A stretch of DNA of 64,000 bases from Malachius bipustulatus. Taxonomy: Eukaryota; Arthropoda; Insecta; Coleoptera; Melyridae. The DNA is taken from contig OU342633.1 in the NCBI GenBank assembly GCA_910589415.1, positions 4,006,858 to 4,070,857 of the forward strand, written 5' to 3'. The notes below the pieces were generated by a model, which made no database searches, had not been told where the DNA came from, and was given only the letters and a program-made list of their open reading frames with translations. Below, in pieces: positions 1 to 13,236 of the stretch (the first letter of the stretch is position 1; each line of letters starts with the position of its first letter). Made by a program: the position numbers and the translations under genes.

Positions 1-2455
1 TTTATTTGAAGAACTAACACACTATAACAACAAGGGAACTGGACATAGAACAAAATGTTACTATACTATAGTAATGAAAAGGTCATGTGTATTGAGGATT
101 TAGAACAAACAGGTTGGCTGATGGAACAGGATAATTCTCTACAAATGGATTTTTTTCAAGGATGTAGAACAAAAATATACAAATAACTTTTTTATTACTG
201 CATTTAGGTTTGATTTTCTTGCGGATATAGAATGCTATAATTCTAACGATTCCAACGGTGTGTATAAGTCATTTTCACCCAAAAATGGATATAGAACATG
301 ATAATTCCTGGGTGACGATTTTCTGGATTTCAATTTGTTATAAAACAGTATACCTATGCATGGATGCAATAGTGTGACGTACTAGACAAAATTTTCGTCT
401 TTTCGTAGCACACGGCGTGGTCATCCTGAAGCAAAGCATTCATGCATGGTGTAGAGCTCATCTTCTTCGAGGTAGGACTGAGTCTCACAAATTCGGGAAG
501 CACGATTCACCGGGGTTTGTATTACAGAGCTCGTTTTTGGGCTGGGTGTTGATTGGAGTTCTTGTGTAAATAAACGATCTCTTTGTGTTGGTTTTCGGTA
601 GACACTGTGCCACATAAGTTTTTTTTTCAATTACTTTTGGCATTATAATATAATAATGTAGTATTCAAAGGAGATTTAAGTTCTTTTCAATTTTAAAAGG
701 ATTGAAATAAGATGCTGAAAATCTGACAGAACTTTTTGAATGAAGTTACTGAACGTCTAATAATTAAATATTTTTTACTAAAAAATAACAGCAATCGTAT
801 TGAATTATTGTTTTCATACGTCAAACATATTTTTATCAGGTAAGAAATTAATCCTAATGGCATATGAGTAAAGTGGGAAGTCATTTGAACTTTTTTAGCT
901 CAAATCGACTGTCCAGGGTATCCAACTTGAAGAAAAAATATCACAGCCAACTTGAATCCAAAAACGTCTGAAATGGGATATACTACAACGTTCCGGGAAT
1001 TTCCAGATTCGCGGCACTACCCTACGTCATTGAACGGTTCGGGTTGTCACGTCACGAGCTGTCCCACTGTTCACAGAACCTAAATGAGACGTTGCAATTG
1101 TCACGGTTTTAGTTTCATCCATAACATCCCAAGAGAATAGTCTCGGAATGAATAATTTATCGTTTCTTTTGCAACCACCTGCATAAGTCCTAACATAGGA
1201 GTTACTTTTGAAATAAAAATGAAACCATTTTTTTAACGTTTCTGAATAATATCTGAAACATTTCCTGAGAGACGATTCAAACGAAGCCAAATACAGAAGT
1301 CACTTATGAAACAACAATGAATAATGTTCCATCAAATTATTACAGTTAACATTAGCAAAACATATCTGATTTTATTATTATTAAATTTGACTTGCTGAAA
1401 GTATATTTTATGACCGGCATAAAGATTCTTTTTCACGCCTTTCAGTATTAAAAATATCAAAGAAACCAAAAGTCTGTCATAATAAAAAAAAATATTTTGT
1501 TTAAAACGCTAATTTTGATCTAAATCAAAATAAAGCTCTAAAATTGAGTTAAAAAACCTCCGTATCTTTGAAACTGATGCCAATTTACGGACCGTGTTTA
1601 TTGATAATTTATATTTTACTTATTTTGGGCCATACTCTGCCATACCCCTTCCAAATATTCGATCTTTATATTTTAATTGATTTCATTAATTGATACTTTT
1701 TAATAATATATTTTGTAGCGATAGTCTGCTAAACCATTTTCGAAAAAAATTGGCAAGAAGTTTTGAATTTATGGCGTAATTTTCGTTGTTTTAATTTTAA
1801 TCAAGCAATATTTTAATTTCATTGTGACGTCGTTTGAGTCATTTGGAGGCATTTTTAATAAACTGTTAAAGTCAATGCAATAATGAAAAGACGTTACAAA
1901 TTGAAAACTGTTTCTCTTTCATATCCGTCGCTAGACCCTCGCTCTGAAGGGGCCACGACTGTGTAGAGGTAGGTGGGTAGGTAGAACAAGTACCTACGCA
2001 CTGGGCACTAGATTTTCACAGCTTTGCACACGTGATAATGATTACCGAAATTAAGGAAGCAAATAATTTAATAAGTTGAATGAACAAGGAAGTGTTGAAC
2101 AAATCGAAATAAGAACGTTGATTCAAAATAGAGAACGTAAAAATGGATCTATAAAGATGCGTGACCGAATCAGAGCTCCGTGCTACTCTACTCGTACTGT
2201 TGACTGGTACTCTTCTCCGCACACTGTCTTCATCCTCTCCGGCTGTGCTTGCGGGAAGCCCCTGCTTACACTCTGCTATCACGTCGGGTATACATATGAT
2301 CACCCGAGGTGAACGATTCATGAGATTTCATATGCATTCGACTTCTAAAGAATTTTAAACACGGAAATACACATCCCACGTTTTTGGTATATTTATTTTT
2401 ATTATATCCCGTCTATGTCACGATCGCTTTTTCCTTAAATATGCTCCACTCCTAG
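1..2455. other. AT-rich stretch, no gene seen
   Basis: I see only short open frames without recognisable motifs, several of them overlapping on both strands (for example 421-630 minus and 2016-2321 minus). There are no transposon ends, tandem arrays or coding-like conserved blocks that I can name. It may be intergenic or intronic DNA. Confidence 0.4.
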
Positions 2456-2459
2456 GGAA

Positions 2460-2478
2460 TTGTGTGTGTGTGTGTGTT
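2460..2478. repeat. (TG)n microsatellite
   Basis: A short run of alternating T and G, about eight units. Confidence 0.85.
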
Positions 2479-5400
2479 ATTTACTTCAAAGTGAGTTCTG
2501 TACCGTCTCAATACTTTACCTGATGTCCTAACGGCATTCTATACAATCCCTGCGTACTACCTATACACAGTTCACTTATTATTTCCGAATTAGGTTATGG
2601 TGTAGGGTGATAGAAAGCACAGGGTATAACCGCTGTCAGTCATTTGCTGGAGTTGGGTTAGGTCTCTTTTTTATGAGGTTGAAGTTTTATGACAACAACA
2701 GGACATAGTTGCCAGATGAATTTTTGATATTTATGGTAGATACTCTTATTATATTTATGTTTACATCTTTAGGGTCTTTTTCTTTTGAAATATTTAGTCA
2801 CGACATATTACAATCTTTAACTAGACAACAATCTTGCTGAATCTAATAAAGCTTTTCATATTAGTTTGAGAAAGAGGTTATCATGATATTTTTGCTAAAT
2901 TACGAAAATAAACAAATGTACTTTTTGAATATAATAACATAAAATACTTGGATCAAATATTAACTTATTTTTACTAAATACATAGTAGGTACTTTATATA
3001 GGTACTATACGGCCTGTGCAGGGTGTACCTATAATGGGTACCCTATAATTGGTCGTAAGATGCAAGAAATCATCAATAGCCAATCGCTTCTATAATAATT
3101 ATATTAAAATATAGGAGCACATATTTCGGGTTTTGCATTAATTTCTTATTTAGGTAGATGATTGAATATTATTTTTCTCCAACTCGTGTGTTATTCGGAT
3201 ATCATAGTAGTGTGTCAGACACCAGCCAAGATTCTGAATTTGAGAAGATTTTACAATAGATGCTTGTCAGTTTTGACTTTTGTCCCAAAATTATCCCCTA
3301 TTATCAATAACCGCCTATTGGATTCTTAGAATCAGAATCATCTTAGCGCTCTGATCTGAATCAGATTCATTCATTGATATAAAAAAGTGGAATATTTTTA
3401 CACTGAGTGCTAATAATGTCAATTATTATTTAATGATTTTTTTCCATGGATATGCAGTAAAATTGTTTTTATTTTTATTTCTCGAAAACGAAGCAATAAA
3501 AACAATTTAACAGACAAGAAATGGATTTTTTAGTTGCTTAATCCGAAATAAATAAAAAAAATGATCAAAAATTCAGCGACTTCTTATTTTTGGCCAACAT
3601 TATTTGTTAAGGTGCCCCCTGAGACGTCACTGGACGTAATAATTTAGCACTACACGAGCATTTTATCACTGAAATTTTTATAACCAGAATTAAATTAAAA
3701 TCTGCTAGAAGATATTAAAAATATTTATAATTAAAATACTCGTTAAAAATATTTAATAGAAACAATAATCCCAAATATCTCCGTTCATATTAGATTCATC
3801 AGAAAAATTCATGGGACATAATTTAATCAAAAATTAGTTATCTTTAAGAGCCAATCATAGAGGTTAAAAAGTGGCGTTTACAGAATTCACATGTCACTTT
3901 TAGTTTTAGAAATAATTGGTCTGGAAGTTTTTATTGATATACTCTGTATATTTTCACCTTCAGAAAGCGGCTATTATCATAAAGGCTCATTAAGTTAACG
4001 GGCATATTTCTGTGGTTATTTATGCAAAAGGTATCGAGTCTAAGTGGAAATTTTTAAAATTTATCTAATTTATCTATTCTTGACATGAAAGTGATTACAA
4101 AAATGGTAATAAGTCATTTGACGTCGATATTAGCTTCAAAAACGAGCACAAAAATCTGTCCGTTAGTCTAGGGAGCCTTTATAATATTGGCTGTTAATGT
4201 TTGCTCAAGTTTGGATTTTTTGGATCATGTAATTAAAATGCTTTCTTAATGCGGATTTCTTCATCCAAATATACCTATTTTTCCTCATTTTGTTCTTTTG
4301 AAATTTAAAATGTGAAAAAATATGTTTATTTGTCAGTTTGAGAGCAATTTATCAGAGTAAAAAATTATCCTACATCTCCTACTAAAACTTCAATTACACA
4401 ACAAGGCCGTTAATCAGCTGTGACAATTTAAGTGATTTGACAAATGTCAGTGTTTACTTAACCTTTAATACCTCGACCGGCTGATATTGTCAATTAAGAT
4501 CTAGGGAGTTTTCATTTTTTTTAAACCTAAAAATAAAACTTCATAGCCTACTAGTGCGTAAATAATATGTGAACGGTGTATACATATGTACAGTAAGTAA
4601 ATGGTTACCGATAAATGAAATATTTTATACGCTGCCTTAGTGATAACAGATAAAACTCAATCATCTTTTACTAAAAACTGATTTGTAAATAAATTATCAA
4701 AAAATACGTAAGAAAATGTCTTCAAGAGAATGAAGGCATCTACTTAACAACATACCTTAATAAAATAGCTTATAAGCATCTTTTGTAAAAATATATTGAA
4801 CGGGTCTCAAGTTACTTTCAAACTGTTCCCAAATAGGAGGAACGTAAACACAATAATATGTCAAAGATTTATCAAGTTTGTGATTTCAAACTTTCTGAAG
4901 GGATCCCTTTGAGTTCACTGAGGAGAGTAATACTTCAACTGTTGAAAATGTTAGGAATTTCCTGTGAACATTCTTCAGTGAGTATACGCAAGCTTCATAG
5001 CTTGAGGACATTTATTACCTACAACTAGGGATGCAAAAATACCGTATTTTATTTTTTTGCGTATAATACAGTGAATAATATCAGTATAAAACCGTTATCG
5101 ATTATTTTTGTCAATGTGTCACTTGTCGTGTCCGAGGTCGTGTCATTTTTGTCATCTAGTAGAATATTCCTCAATGTCTAAGTATATTTGCTTTTGCATT
5201 CACCATTCACGCATCAAAACGAGGTTATGTTCATGTTTTGTTTTTGTATTAATTTTCATTTTTATAAACAATATAATATAACAAAATTCACATACTCTAC
5301 AAACGCAAATAACAAAAAATAGCTTCTCAACAGATTAATTAGTCACTTTTTAATTACCCTTCCTCTTTAATAATTATTTTTTGCTTAGGAAATATTGCAA

Positions 5401-6117
5401 AATATGCACTTATAGCTCATACATTTGCCCCTTTTGAGGATATTGAAGGAGCAAATTTGTTGAGTCTTCCCGTGTTTAACAGTATTTTTATCACTTTAAA
5501 ACTTCAAACCAAAGTCCTTTTTTTAATAATATCATTCAAAATATACCAAGAACAAGAAGTAGGTACCTATTCACAATTAATTATTAAAACTATTATCAAT
5601 TATCATTAAAACACTATCAACTTCTCTTATTAAGTAATAACTTTCATGACATTGTGTCAAAATTGTCAAACGTCAAAGTCAATTGCAAATTTCATACCAA
5701 GTATGGTATTTAAACTAGTTTCATACAGTACGGTATAATACGTATTTTAAATTGCATTATCATTATACAATTTATTTCATACTAATACATTATAACTATA
5801 GATAAACGCTTGGTTACCGTAACTATAAACATATTCATAACTCCCTTGGGACTGTTATGAATCCATAACTCCCTCTATTATTACTATTTGTTTAATTCTG
5901 GTAACCATTGGATGTTGGTTTTGTTATTGCATTGTTGGTTGAATATTTGGATTTCATATGTAATTTTCTACAAACTTTCCAGCTGATATATCCATGGTAA
6001 TCAATAATGCATGCTTACTCAATTATTATAAACATTCGTTTAATTTTGAAAACCAACAGATTTCGTTTTTATATTTCATTTTATATGAAATAAAATTAAT
6101 TATGTAGCACAGGAGTT
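2479..6117. other. AT-rich stretch, no gene seen
   Basis: No open frame over about 60 codons and no terminal repeats recognised. Short words such as TGTCA/TGACA recur, which is not enough to call a family. Confidence 0.4.
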
Positions 6118-6225
6118 ATTGGATGTTAATAACCTCGGGCAACTTAACAATCCCTCTGGACTAACGTCCCTCGGGATTGCAATATGTTGCCCTCTGTAAT
6201 TAACATCCTCATTACTCCCTTGATA
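6118..6225. repeat. Imperfect hairpin
   Basis: GGATGTTAATAACC at the left pairs loosely with TAATTAACATCC at the right, and GGGCAAC and AATCCC have partners GTTGCCC and GGGATT in between. The arms fold into a stem of roughly 45 bp with mismatches. It may be a small MITE core; the family is unknown. Confidence 0.5.
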
Positions 6226-6743
6226 CATAAATAACTATTACATCCCTCCCTACAACAGTTACAGTTCATTCAAGTTGAAATCTCAAAACGCAATCGTTAA
6301 CGTACCTTTAGCAAAAATGTCATTTGAAAAAAATCCAAGGATCAGACAATTTTGGACAGCAGTGCTTATTATGCAGAGCGCAAAATTATTAGGCAATATT
6401 ATTAAATTTAATGAGATTTATTGCCTGAAAATAAGCAGATCCCACGGTAGTTAAATTTCTTATAACCGTATGACAAGTGCTGGGAAAGATATTTTAATAA
6501 GTATCTAGATACAAGATATTAGATACTTTCTAAAAAGTATCTTAACCCGCGAGTGGTCGCTAGGTGAGCACTTAGCTCACCATTGTCTTTAAACTGTAAT
6601 TATTCTGTTACTTGAATTCGTACAATCTTGTCGATTCTTCTAGCTTAGTTTATAGCCTTAAGAAGAAACATAGGAAGGATTTTGTAATGAAAATCGGGTA
6701 AATTGATTTTTTATGGACACTTCATTTGAACTTGGGGAACTTG

Positions 6744-7155
6744 CGGGTGAACTTGGGTAGTTAAATTTGTCACGAAAATATGCCTACTTTGTTAACAAAA
6801 TCGACCTGTTTCGGCGTTTTTCGCGTACATCTTCAGTTTCCAAGTTATTAAGGCGAGTTACGTTTTCGTTGGGCCACCCTACATGTAAGCGAAACTCAAA
6901 ATGTTGGATATCGTTGGAAAGAGAATTCAAGTAGCTTTCAAATGATGTATCATTCGATAGCTGTTCCCTATGATGATAAGCAAAGGGGTAGCTACCCCTG
7001 CCAAGGGGGTGAACTTGGGTAGTTAAATTTGTCACAAAAATATGTCCCCCCCCCCCCCCCCCGATAACAAAAACGACCTCTTTTGGCGTTTTTCGCATAC
7101 ATCTTCACTTTACAAATTTTAGGCTTGTTACCTTTTCGATGGCCCACCCTGTATA
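6744..7155. repeat. Tandem duplication, period about 263 bp
   Basis: GGTGAACTTGGGTAGTTAAA begins at about 6745 and again at about 7008. Both copies continue with the same AAATTTGTCAC, ACGACC, GGCGTTTTTCGC and ATACATCTTCA-like words and end in a GGCCCACCCT-type block. The second copy holds a pure C run (about 7046-7063) where the first has mixed sequence. The second copy is incomplete at its right edge, which adjoins the palindrome at 7167. Confidence 0.75.
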
Positions 7156-7166
7156 TTCTGAAAATT

Positions 7167-8062
7167 TATCAGGGTGTCAATTTGAAAACTTGCCACCCCC
7201 GAATTATTCCTTGTAATTTTTTTTCAAAGGAATCCCAAAACAGGTAATTTTTTTATGTAATTTGTGTTCTATTGACGTAAAAAAATTATACAGGGCGTTC
7301 CTTGACTCAGTAACAATGATATGGTCTATTTTTCCGAATGGGACACCCTGTATATTAATACAATTTCAGATTGTCAGAGAAAATCGAATAAAAATTGTTT
7401 TTACAGTTGCAGTTTTAACTGAGTAGCTTACGAGTTATAAACAATCGCAGTCTTTCATTTTCAAAGCAGCTTGTTTTGAAAACGGCTACAGATATCGCAA
7501 AACGGCTTACATGTTCCTATCTTAACTTTTCAAGCGGTATCCAATTGTGTGGATGAAATTTTCAACAGGGTGACGAAAATTATTCCTTTTTTTTTATCAC
7601 CCATTTTGACTTTTGATCACCCTGTATAAAAATTTCATCTAAGTACATCATAGGATACCGCTTGAAAAGTTAAGATTTTTTAGTATATCATAACCTACAT
7701 GTAAGCCGTTTTTCGATATTTAGAGCCGTGTCCGATGTACATTGCTTTCAAAATGGAAAATTGCGATTTTCATTTGTTTGCAACTCATAACCTCCTCAAT
7801 GCAAGCTGCAGCTGTAAAAACCATTCCTACTGGATTTTCTCAGACAATCTGAAAATGTAATAATATACAGGCTGTCCCATTTAAGAATATAGACAATGAC
7901 GTTACTCGTCATCACTGAGTCAAGGATCACCCTATATAAAATATTTTGATATCAATAGAACATAAATTAAATTTAAAAATTGACCTGTTCGGGATTTCTT
8001 TGAAAAAAAATTTTCAAGGAAGAATTTGGGAGTGGCAGGTTTTAAAATTGACACCATGTATA
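7167..8062. mobile_element. Palindromic (foldback) MITE, CAGGGTG ends
   Basis: The left arm starts CAGGGTGTCAATTTGAAAAC and the right arm ends with its degenerate complement TTTTAAAATTGACACC. Inside, successive blocks are mirrored: the ACAGGG...ACACCCTGTA block at about 7288-7355 against about 7855-7937, and the block around AAAACGGCT, TTACATG and TTAACTTTTCAAGCGGTATCC against its complement after about 7620. The centre is near 7600. No transposase is present. The internal core is shared with the palindromes at 29031, 29867 and 55614. Likely a Tc1/mariner-type MITE. Confidence 0.8.
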
Positions 8063-8640
8063 GGAACTAATTATACTATTGTGCTTTATACGAGAAAAAT
8101 CGTTAATTATTCCACGAGAAATAAGTGACAGGGAAATTATTAGAATTGGCGAAGAGGAAAATTAGTGGTGAAAAGAAACTATTGGAAAGGCAAAGTAAAT
8201 TATTAAAAGAACTAGAGGGGGGTTTGGTGCATTATATTTCATTCTGAATTTCAGGAAAATTTCTATATAGGAAGCAAAATTAACTAAAAAAATAGATCAT
8301 ATAAGCAAAAAATTTCGGATGCTCCATAAATTTACAAAAAAAAAACATTTTTAAGCTCTATTTTTTGGTCCAAATTGATAATCGTTTATCACGATTTTCT
8401 GGGCAAAATTTAGTGATGAACTGTCAAAACTCCTTAAATAAATTACTAGAATATATTCCTCGAATTTGTTTTACAAGTTTTATTTCTTAAATGTGTAGGA
8501 TAACTTTTAAAAATGGTTTTTAATTTTCGATGAGAATCAATTAAACTGATAACAATAAAATACGTTGAAGAATTTACAACACAGTACTATGATTAGGTTT
8601 TTTCTTTGTGGATTCATCTACTTACAGAAGTGATTTTGTT
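8063..8640. other. AT-rich stretch, no gene seen
   Basis: No open frame or repeat recognised. Confidence 0.4.
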
Positions 8641-8817
8641 TTTGTATTGATTTTTTCTTTTTTGTTAAATTGTTTTGTTATTTACTTAAATCCTTAAATT
8701 AAGTTTGGAATTGATATAGATTTTGGTTGTTTCTGTGTGTATGTACTTTAATTGTAACATTGTCCTGTTATTGGATGTTACCATTTGTTGGGCAATAAAA
8801 GGTTATTATTATTATTC
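8640..8817 (+). mobile_element. Possible 3' end of a plus-strand LINE
   Basis: T-rich sequence leads to GGGCAATAAAAGG, a polyadenylation-like word, followed directly by (TTA)n. This is the form of a non-LTR element tail. No coding sequence is attached on this strand. The same (ATT)n could instead be the tail of the minus-strand LINE next door, so the orientation is uncertain. Confidence 0.3.
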
Positions 8818-8890
8818 GATTCATTCTCAGCATCATAGCTGGTGAGATTATCCATGCAGACGGGCTCAGGCCAAGTCTACACAGATTTCA

Positions 8891-9705
8891 TTATCTTTGA
8901 TTTAAGAAGTTTCGAGTGATGTTGCATGTTTGAAGTATCGTTGCTTTTTGCGCCTGTGTGTGTATGTAATGTGGCAGCTGGAGTTGTGTGAGATGTTGTG
9001 TGAATGTGTGCGGCGTGATTCCAGTGACTGATATTACAAAGGGTAAGATGTGAACCGACTTCTGTTTCCATATCCTTTCAACTTCTATGGCTAATGGTTG
9101 ATATTTAGTTTTCTTTTCTGCGTATTTATTTGTTATGTTGGAGTCTGATGGAACGGCGATGTCAATGATGAATGTTACGTCTTCTTTTTTATTTACAAGC
9201 GTGATATCTGGCCTATTGTGCATGATTGTTTTATCAGTTTGGATGGTGAGGTCCCAATATAATTTGTGATCCTGATTTTCCAGTATTGTTTGCGGTGTAT
9301 ATTTGTAGTAGGGTTGAGAGTCTGCATGAAGATTGTAGTGGAGTCCAATGGCTTGGTGTATTATTTTTGCTACCGTGTTGTGTCTATCAGTATATGCAGT
9401 TCCTGCAAGGAGCTTGCAACCAGAGGTGATGTGATCTATTGTCTCTGGAAATTGTTGGCATTTTCTGCATGCGTCACTGACTATTGTTTCATCTTTTAAT
9501 ATGTGCTTTCTGTAGTTATTGGTAGCAATTACTTGGTCCTGGATGGCAAGAAGAAAGCCTTCGGTTTCAGGAATAAAGAGAAGGCCGTTTTCCAAAAATC
9601 TATACGACAGCTTTTTGTTAATGTTGGGGTTATTGACTTGATTGTAGTGTCTGCCATGTAGAGCCTTAGAGGACCATATCTCTTTTATTTGTTCGACTGT
9701 CCTTG
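8891..9705 (-). pseudogene. LINE ORF C-terminus: CCHC plus restriction-like endonuclease (copy 1)
   Basis: The frame reads to the stop at 8891 without interruption and can be extended upstream past the first Met (9595) to about 9705, where it meets an (AAT)n tail. Visible motifs are a CCHC knuckle (C-x2-C-x8-H-x4-C, in CRKCQQFPETIDHITSGC) and then NRPDITL followed by FIIDIAVPSD, the PD...D signature of the restriction-like endonuclease of R2/R4/NeSL-type non-LTR retrotransposons. That domain nicks the target for target-primed reverse transcription. The reverse transcriptase is absent, so this is a 5'-truncated insertion. The product would not be functional alone. Clade assignment beyond 'RLE-type LINE' is inference. 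Confidence 0.75.
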
Positions 9706-9721
9706 GATGTTATTATTATTA

Positions 9722-10709
9722 TTTCTGGGGTATCTCATAGCTTTCTGCTATGGTTTTGTCGAAGAGGTACCGGATGCAAACCTTGCACCTAGGGTATCTC
9801 TTCCTTTCTTTCTTGTTACAGTACTTTACGTAATATATGAGCAGTGCCCAACAGAGCCGACATCTGCATTATCATCAGGTTATGTTTTCCAGGGAGATTT
9901 TTGATGGCTTCACATGTTGTATATGATACAAGTCCTGTGGCTCCTATAACGACTGGCACTACCGTTGTTTTTATTTGCCATAATCGTTGTATTTCAATCT
10001 GGAGATCTTTATATTTCAGTTTTTTCTCAGCTTCTTTCTGTATGATATTATAATCTGAAGGTACTGCTACATCTACAAGTATACAAGTTCTTAGTTTCTT
10101 GTTCTTGATTATAATATCTGTCTTGTTTGCTAATATGGTTCGATCGCTTTCAACTTGAGTATCCCATATGATGGTGATGTTGGGAGTGTCAATAACTGGG
10201 TCTGGGGTGTGTTTGTACCACTTGTCATTAACTTGTATACCATATTCCCTGCAGATGTTCCAGTGTAGATGTGCGGCAATTGTATTGTGACGCTCCAAAT
10301 AAGCTTTCTTGGCAAGTATGGAACATCCGGATATCAGGTGATGTATTGTTTCGTTGTGGCTTCGGCAGAGTCTGCATTTTTGGTCGGTGGTTGTTTTCAT
10401 GATCTTTGCCTTCATGTAGTTGGTGGCTATAGCTTGTTCTTGGCATGCAGTGATTAATGCTTCAGTTTCTGCTTTCAGGTTTGATTTGTTGAGCCATTCC
10501 CATGTTGCATTTGAGTTGATTGTTTCTTTTCCAGCTTCTCTAGCAATCTGTCCATGTAGAGGTTTGTTCATCCATTTTTGCTTCAGTTCCCTTCTTTTCT
10601 CCTGTTTCATACTTTGTTTGATCTTTTTAACCCTTTTTGTTTCAGGTTCATTGGGGTGGTCTGAGTCCGTCTCATCATCTGCTGCATCTTGAGAATTGTT
10701 CATGGTCAT
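9722..10709 (-). pseudogene. LINE ORF C-terminus: CCHC plus restriction-like endonuclease (copy 2)
   Basis: A 297-residue open frame (10709 down to 9816) followed by about 95 bp of 3' sequence and an (AAT)n tail at about 9707-9721. It has a basic, KR-rich N-terminal stretch, then NKPLHGQ, a CCHC knuckle (CRLCRSHNETIHHLISGC), then NKTDIII...CILVDVAVPSD in the place of the endonuclease PD...D; the P is replaced (KTD). It ends in GTAHILRKVL, a usual C-terminal form in this class. It is clearly related to copy 1 but diverged, so it comes from a separate lineage, not a recent duplicate. Same orientation as copy 1, tail to head. Confidence 0.7.
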
Positions 10710-10740
10710 TTGTCTGTGTACTAATGTATTTGTCTGTCTT

Positions 10741-10765
10741 ATTATTATTATTATTATTATTATTA
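10741..10765. repeat. (ATT)n microsatellite
   Basis: About eight ATT units just upstream of LINE copy 2. It may be the tail of another lost insertion. Confidence 0.85.
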
Positions 10766-11225
10766 ACAGAGTGGCGACGTAATAATAGAAATGTCAACAA
10801 TGTCAATCACTAAAGCTTCAAATATTATTCCATTATTTGCGACGTTGTCACGTTGTTATGGTCAATAATTATTTTTTAACTATTTTAAGAATGAAAACTT
10901 ACGCTTTTATAATTTCATTTTTTATGAGAGGAAATAAATGAAAATCAAAAATGTGTTCGTTTATTCAGTTAATTGGTAACTGGTACAAGTGATTTAATAA
11001 TATTTGCAATTTTACTTTCATTATACAAGTAAGTATTCAATTCATATTTCAATTTATTTGAACTGAAACAAAAAACTCACTTTTTATTAAAGAGCAAGAG
11101 GGCCATGATTGAACAAATTATTGTTTCTTTGACTTTTTGTTGTTTAAATTACCTAGATATGTACGATAGTTAGAACAAGTACCTAGTCAAATAAACATCA
11201 TTACCGTAACTTACCAACTTTTAAA
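10766..11225. other. AT-rich stretch, no gene seen
   Basis: Nothing recognised. Confidence 0.4.
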
Positions 11226-11399
11226 ATGGAAATTGATTCAATTTATCTCAGTACAGAAATTGTGTCAGGTTTTACCTTAGTTCATGGAGATTTGCTCCAC
11301 AGGAGAAAAATTACGTCAAAATCGCAATATAACTATTTTGCGATTTTGCTTAGCGGCCCATCTCTGGCCGCTTGCGGCCATTTTAATTCGGTTCGAATG

Positions 11400-11900
11400 A
11401 TTCCACATGCCGATAGTTGAAAGCCATTGTCGCAATGGGAGTAAACTTCATGGTATGTGGATGCTGTTCTATCTGGAATAATTATGATTGTGGTGGAACC
11501 CAAGAACTACTTCTATAGTTCCTTATCAAACTTAGTGCTTCTATTGAAAGTTTCTGTAGAAACCTGTTTACAAGCTTCTTGGAAAAGGTGATCAATTTTG
11601 TCCTTATCCAGTGATATAGCAGTGAAAGTAACTCCAAGACATTCGTGCGCGGTTAAAATTTTTGTCAATAGTTTTCCCGAAACATACAGTTTTCACCAAG
11701 TCTTTTTTTTCAGGTTTAGCATGGCTTAGAATATCATGTAGATCAGTTCCCAGAGTTACCAAACATGGATTTGTTGATTTGAAAACTTCCGAAGTACCCG
11801 ATTTAGTGAAAGAGATCTGTGAAGATCGACTTATCTGTCGTAATGTACGGATACCGTAACTAGCCAGATTTTGCAAGCTTAAATGTGATTTTTTATGCAT
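11400..11900 (-). pseudogene. Unrecognised degenerate coding remnant
   Basis: The minus strand has an open frame 11900-11604 with non-biased composition, including SYGIRTLRQISRSS and NPCLVTLGTDLHDILSH. A shift of frame near 11650 opens further coding-like sequence (LGVTFTAISLDKDKIDHLFQ) that continues to about 11530 before a stop. This pattern, coding-like sequence continuing across a frameshift, suggests a decayed gene or transposon ORF. I do not recognise the family. Confidence 0.35.
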
Positions 11901-11904
11901 TACA

Positions 11905-12010
11905 TTGAGGACTCGAAACTGAGAAAAGAAGTTCGTCGAGATAAGCGATACACCAGGCGAACATCAGTTTGTTACAGAGTGCCTGTACTGGAGTGAGAAA
12001 CCGTATATTA
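11905..12010 (+). pseudogene. C-terminal remnant of a Tc1/mariner-type transposase
   Basis: With small frame corrections the plus strand reads KFVEISDTP and then LLQSACTGVRNRILKCIQEN before a stop. The same block with substitutions occurs at 17980-18090. The layout (EI..TP, then RNR.L.C.Q) resembles the last helices of transposases of the Tc3/mariner class. The two copies are certainly related to each other; the transposase identity is inferred from the pattern. Confidence 0.4.
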
Positions 12011-13236
12011 AAATGTATTCAGGAGAATCCTTGAATTAAATAATAATTGTTGATTTATTTGTTGTTTTATAGAAATGTCAGTGAAGTGAGTGCCTATTTT
12101 ATTAACGTTCTTGAATGTTTTAACAACAACTATCCTAACCTAACCAAATCAAGAGCTGTCAGTTGTGAAGATTCAGACATTCAGGGCTATTCTGTAAGCA
12201 TTTTTCATCATAACAATTGTTATTAGATTTTTTATTAACAATTGAGAACTTATTTGTTTTGGAAGTGTCAGCTAAATTAATTTCTTATCACATATTTAAG
12301 GGAAAATTTATTATTATGTTAAAATGAATAAAAGAAACGCTAAAACAACAGCCAAACAGTGATCATTTGATGCTTGACTGCATAAAAGCTCGTGAAGTTT
12401 TATTGATTGGCAAATTAGGCCCAAACAATGGGCCAGAAACAACTAAAAACTTCTTTTTACGGTGTAGAAGTAGCGCCACAAAAGTTATTCTGATATCTTT
12501 TTGGTCATCTCTTTTACTTGATGAATCAAGAAGAGTAACATACGAGTTGACGTATGACAGATTGAGAAATGATGATGTGTCGAGAAAAAGGTAGATATTG
12601 TTGCTAATGAAATGGACTTGCTAGCGTAGGTATTTTATACATATGGCGTGGAATGGCGTATGGCGAGGTGTTTCATAACCACACTAGTGCGTTTATAGAT
12701 TTCTTAGCGTATACTAGTGCGGTAATATGGAAAATTAACTAACTCAAACGGGTGGGATAAGGGGTCTTCATTTAATTACTGTAGATAAAACATTTAACAT
12801 CCCAACGAGGCCACGTCAAAGTGCTATCTAACAACAGCACGGTATTCTTTTACAGCGGTATCAAACACGAAATCTATTTTCGAGCATGTGACCCTTATAG
12901 CGCCCTTACAACTTGCATTGCGAAAAACTTAAAAAAAAAAACGCTAAAATTCTATAACAACATTTTTTACTCTCTCTCTCTCTCTACACAGAGGAAAGTG
13001 TTTGCTTTTAAACTTTCCGTTTATTTGAATGCTGGTTTGATCGAAACAGATTTGTTTAAAACTGAATTTACTTGACATACGTGAATGGGTTTTTTAATTT
13101 TTTTTTTCACACACCGTTCATGATATGGATATCCTTTATTTGTACCTATCTCTATTTTTTATATTGAAAAGGATAATTCTATCAAGAAATATTTTATATT
13201 GACACACTATCTATATATTTATATTCTATCTCCTAC
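12011..13236. other. No gene recognised; likely intron or flank of the GPCR gene
   Basis: This holds short open frames only (for example 12367-12594 and 12821-13075 plus) and a (CT)n run at about 12971-12986. The next exon of the minus-strand GPCR should lie at lower coordinates, but I could not find a transmembrane-3/DRY-type exon here. Confidence 0.4.

Noticed and set aside
2076..2321. Overlapping open frames on both strands at a GC-richer patch
   Set aside because: Mutually overlapping frames of similar length with no motif or codon signature; most likely chance.
6790..6850. CTGAAGA...GCCGAAACAGG on the minus strand as a hammerhead
   Set aside because: The sequence between the core boxes does not pair next to them as stem II must, and no stem I is seen.
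9266..10692. Several plus-strand open frames
   Set aside because: They are antisense to the LINE endonuclease frames, which carry the real motifs.
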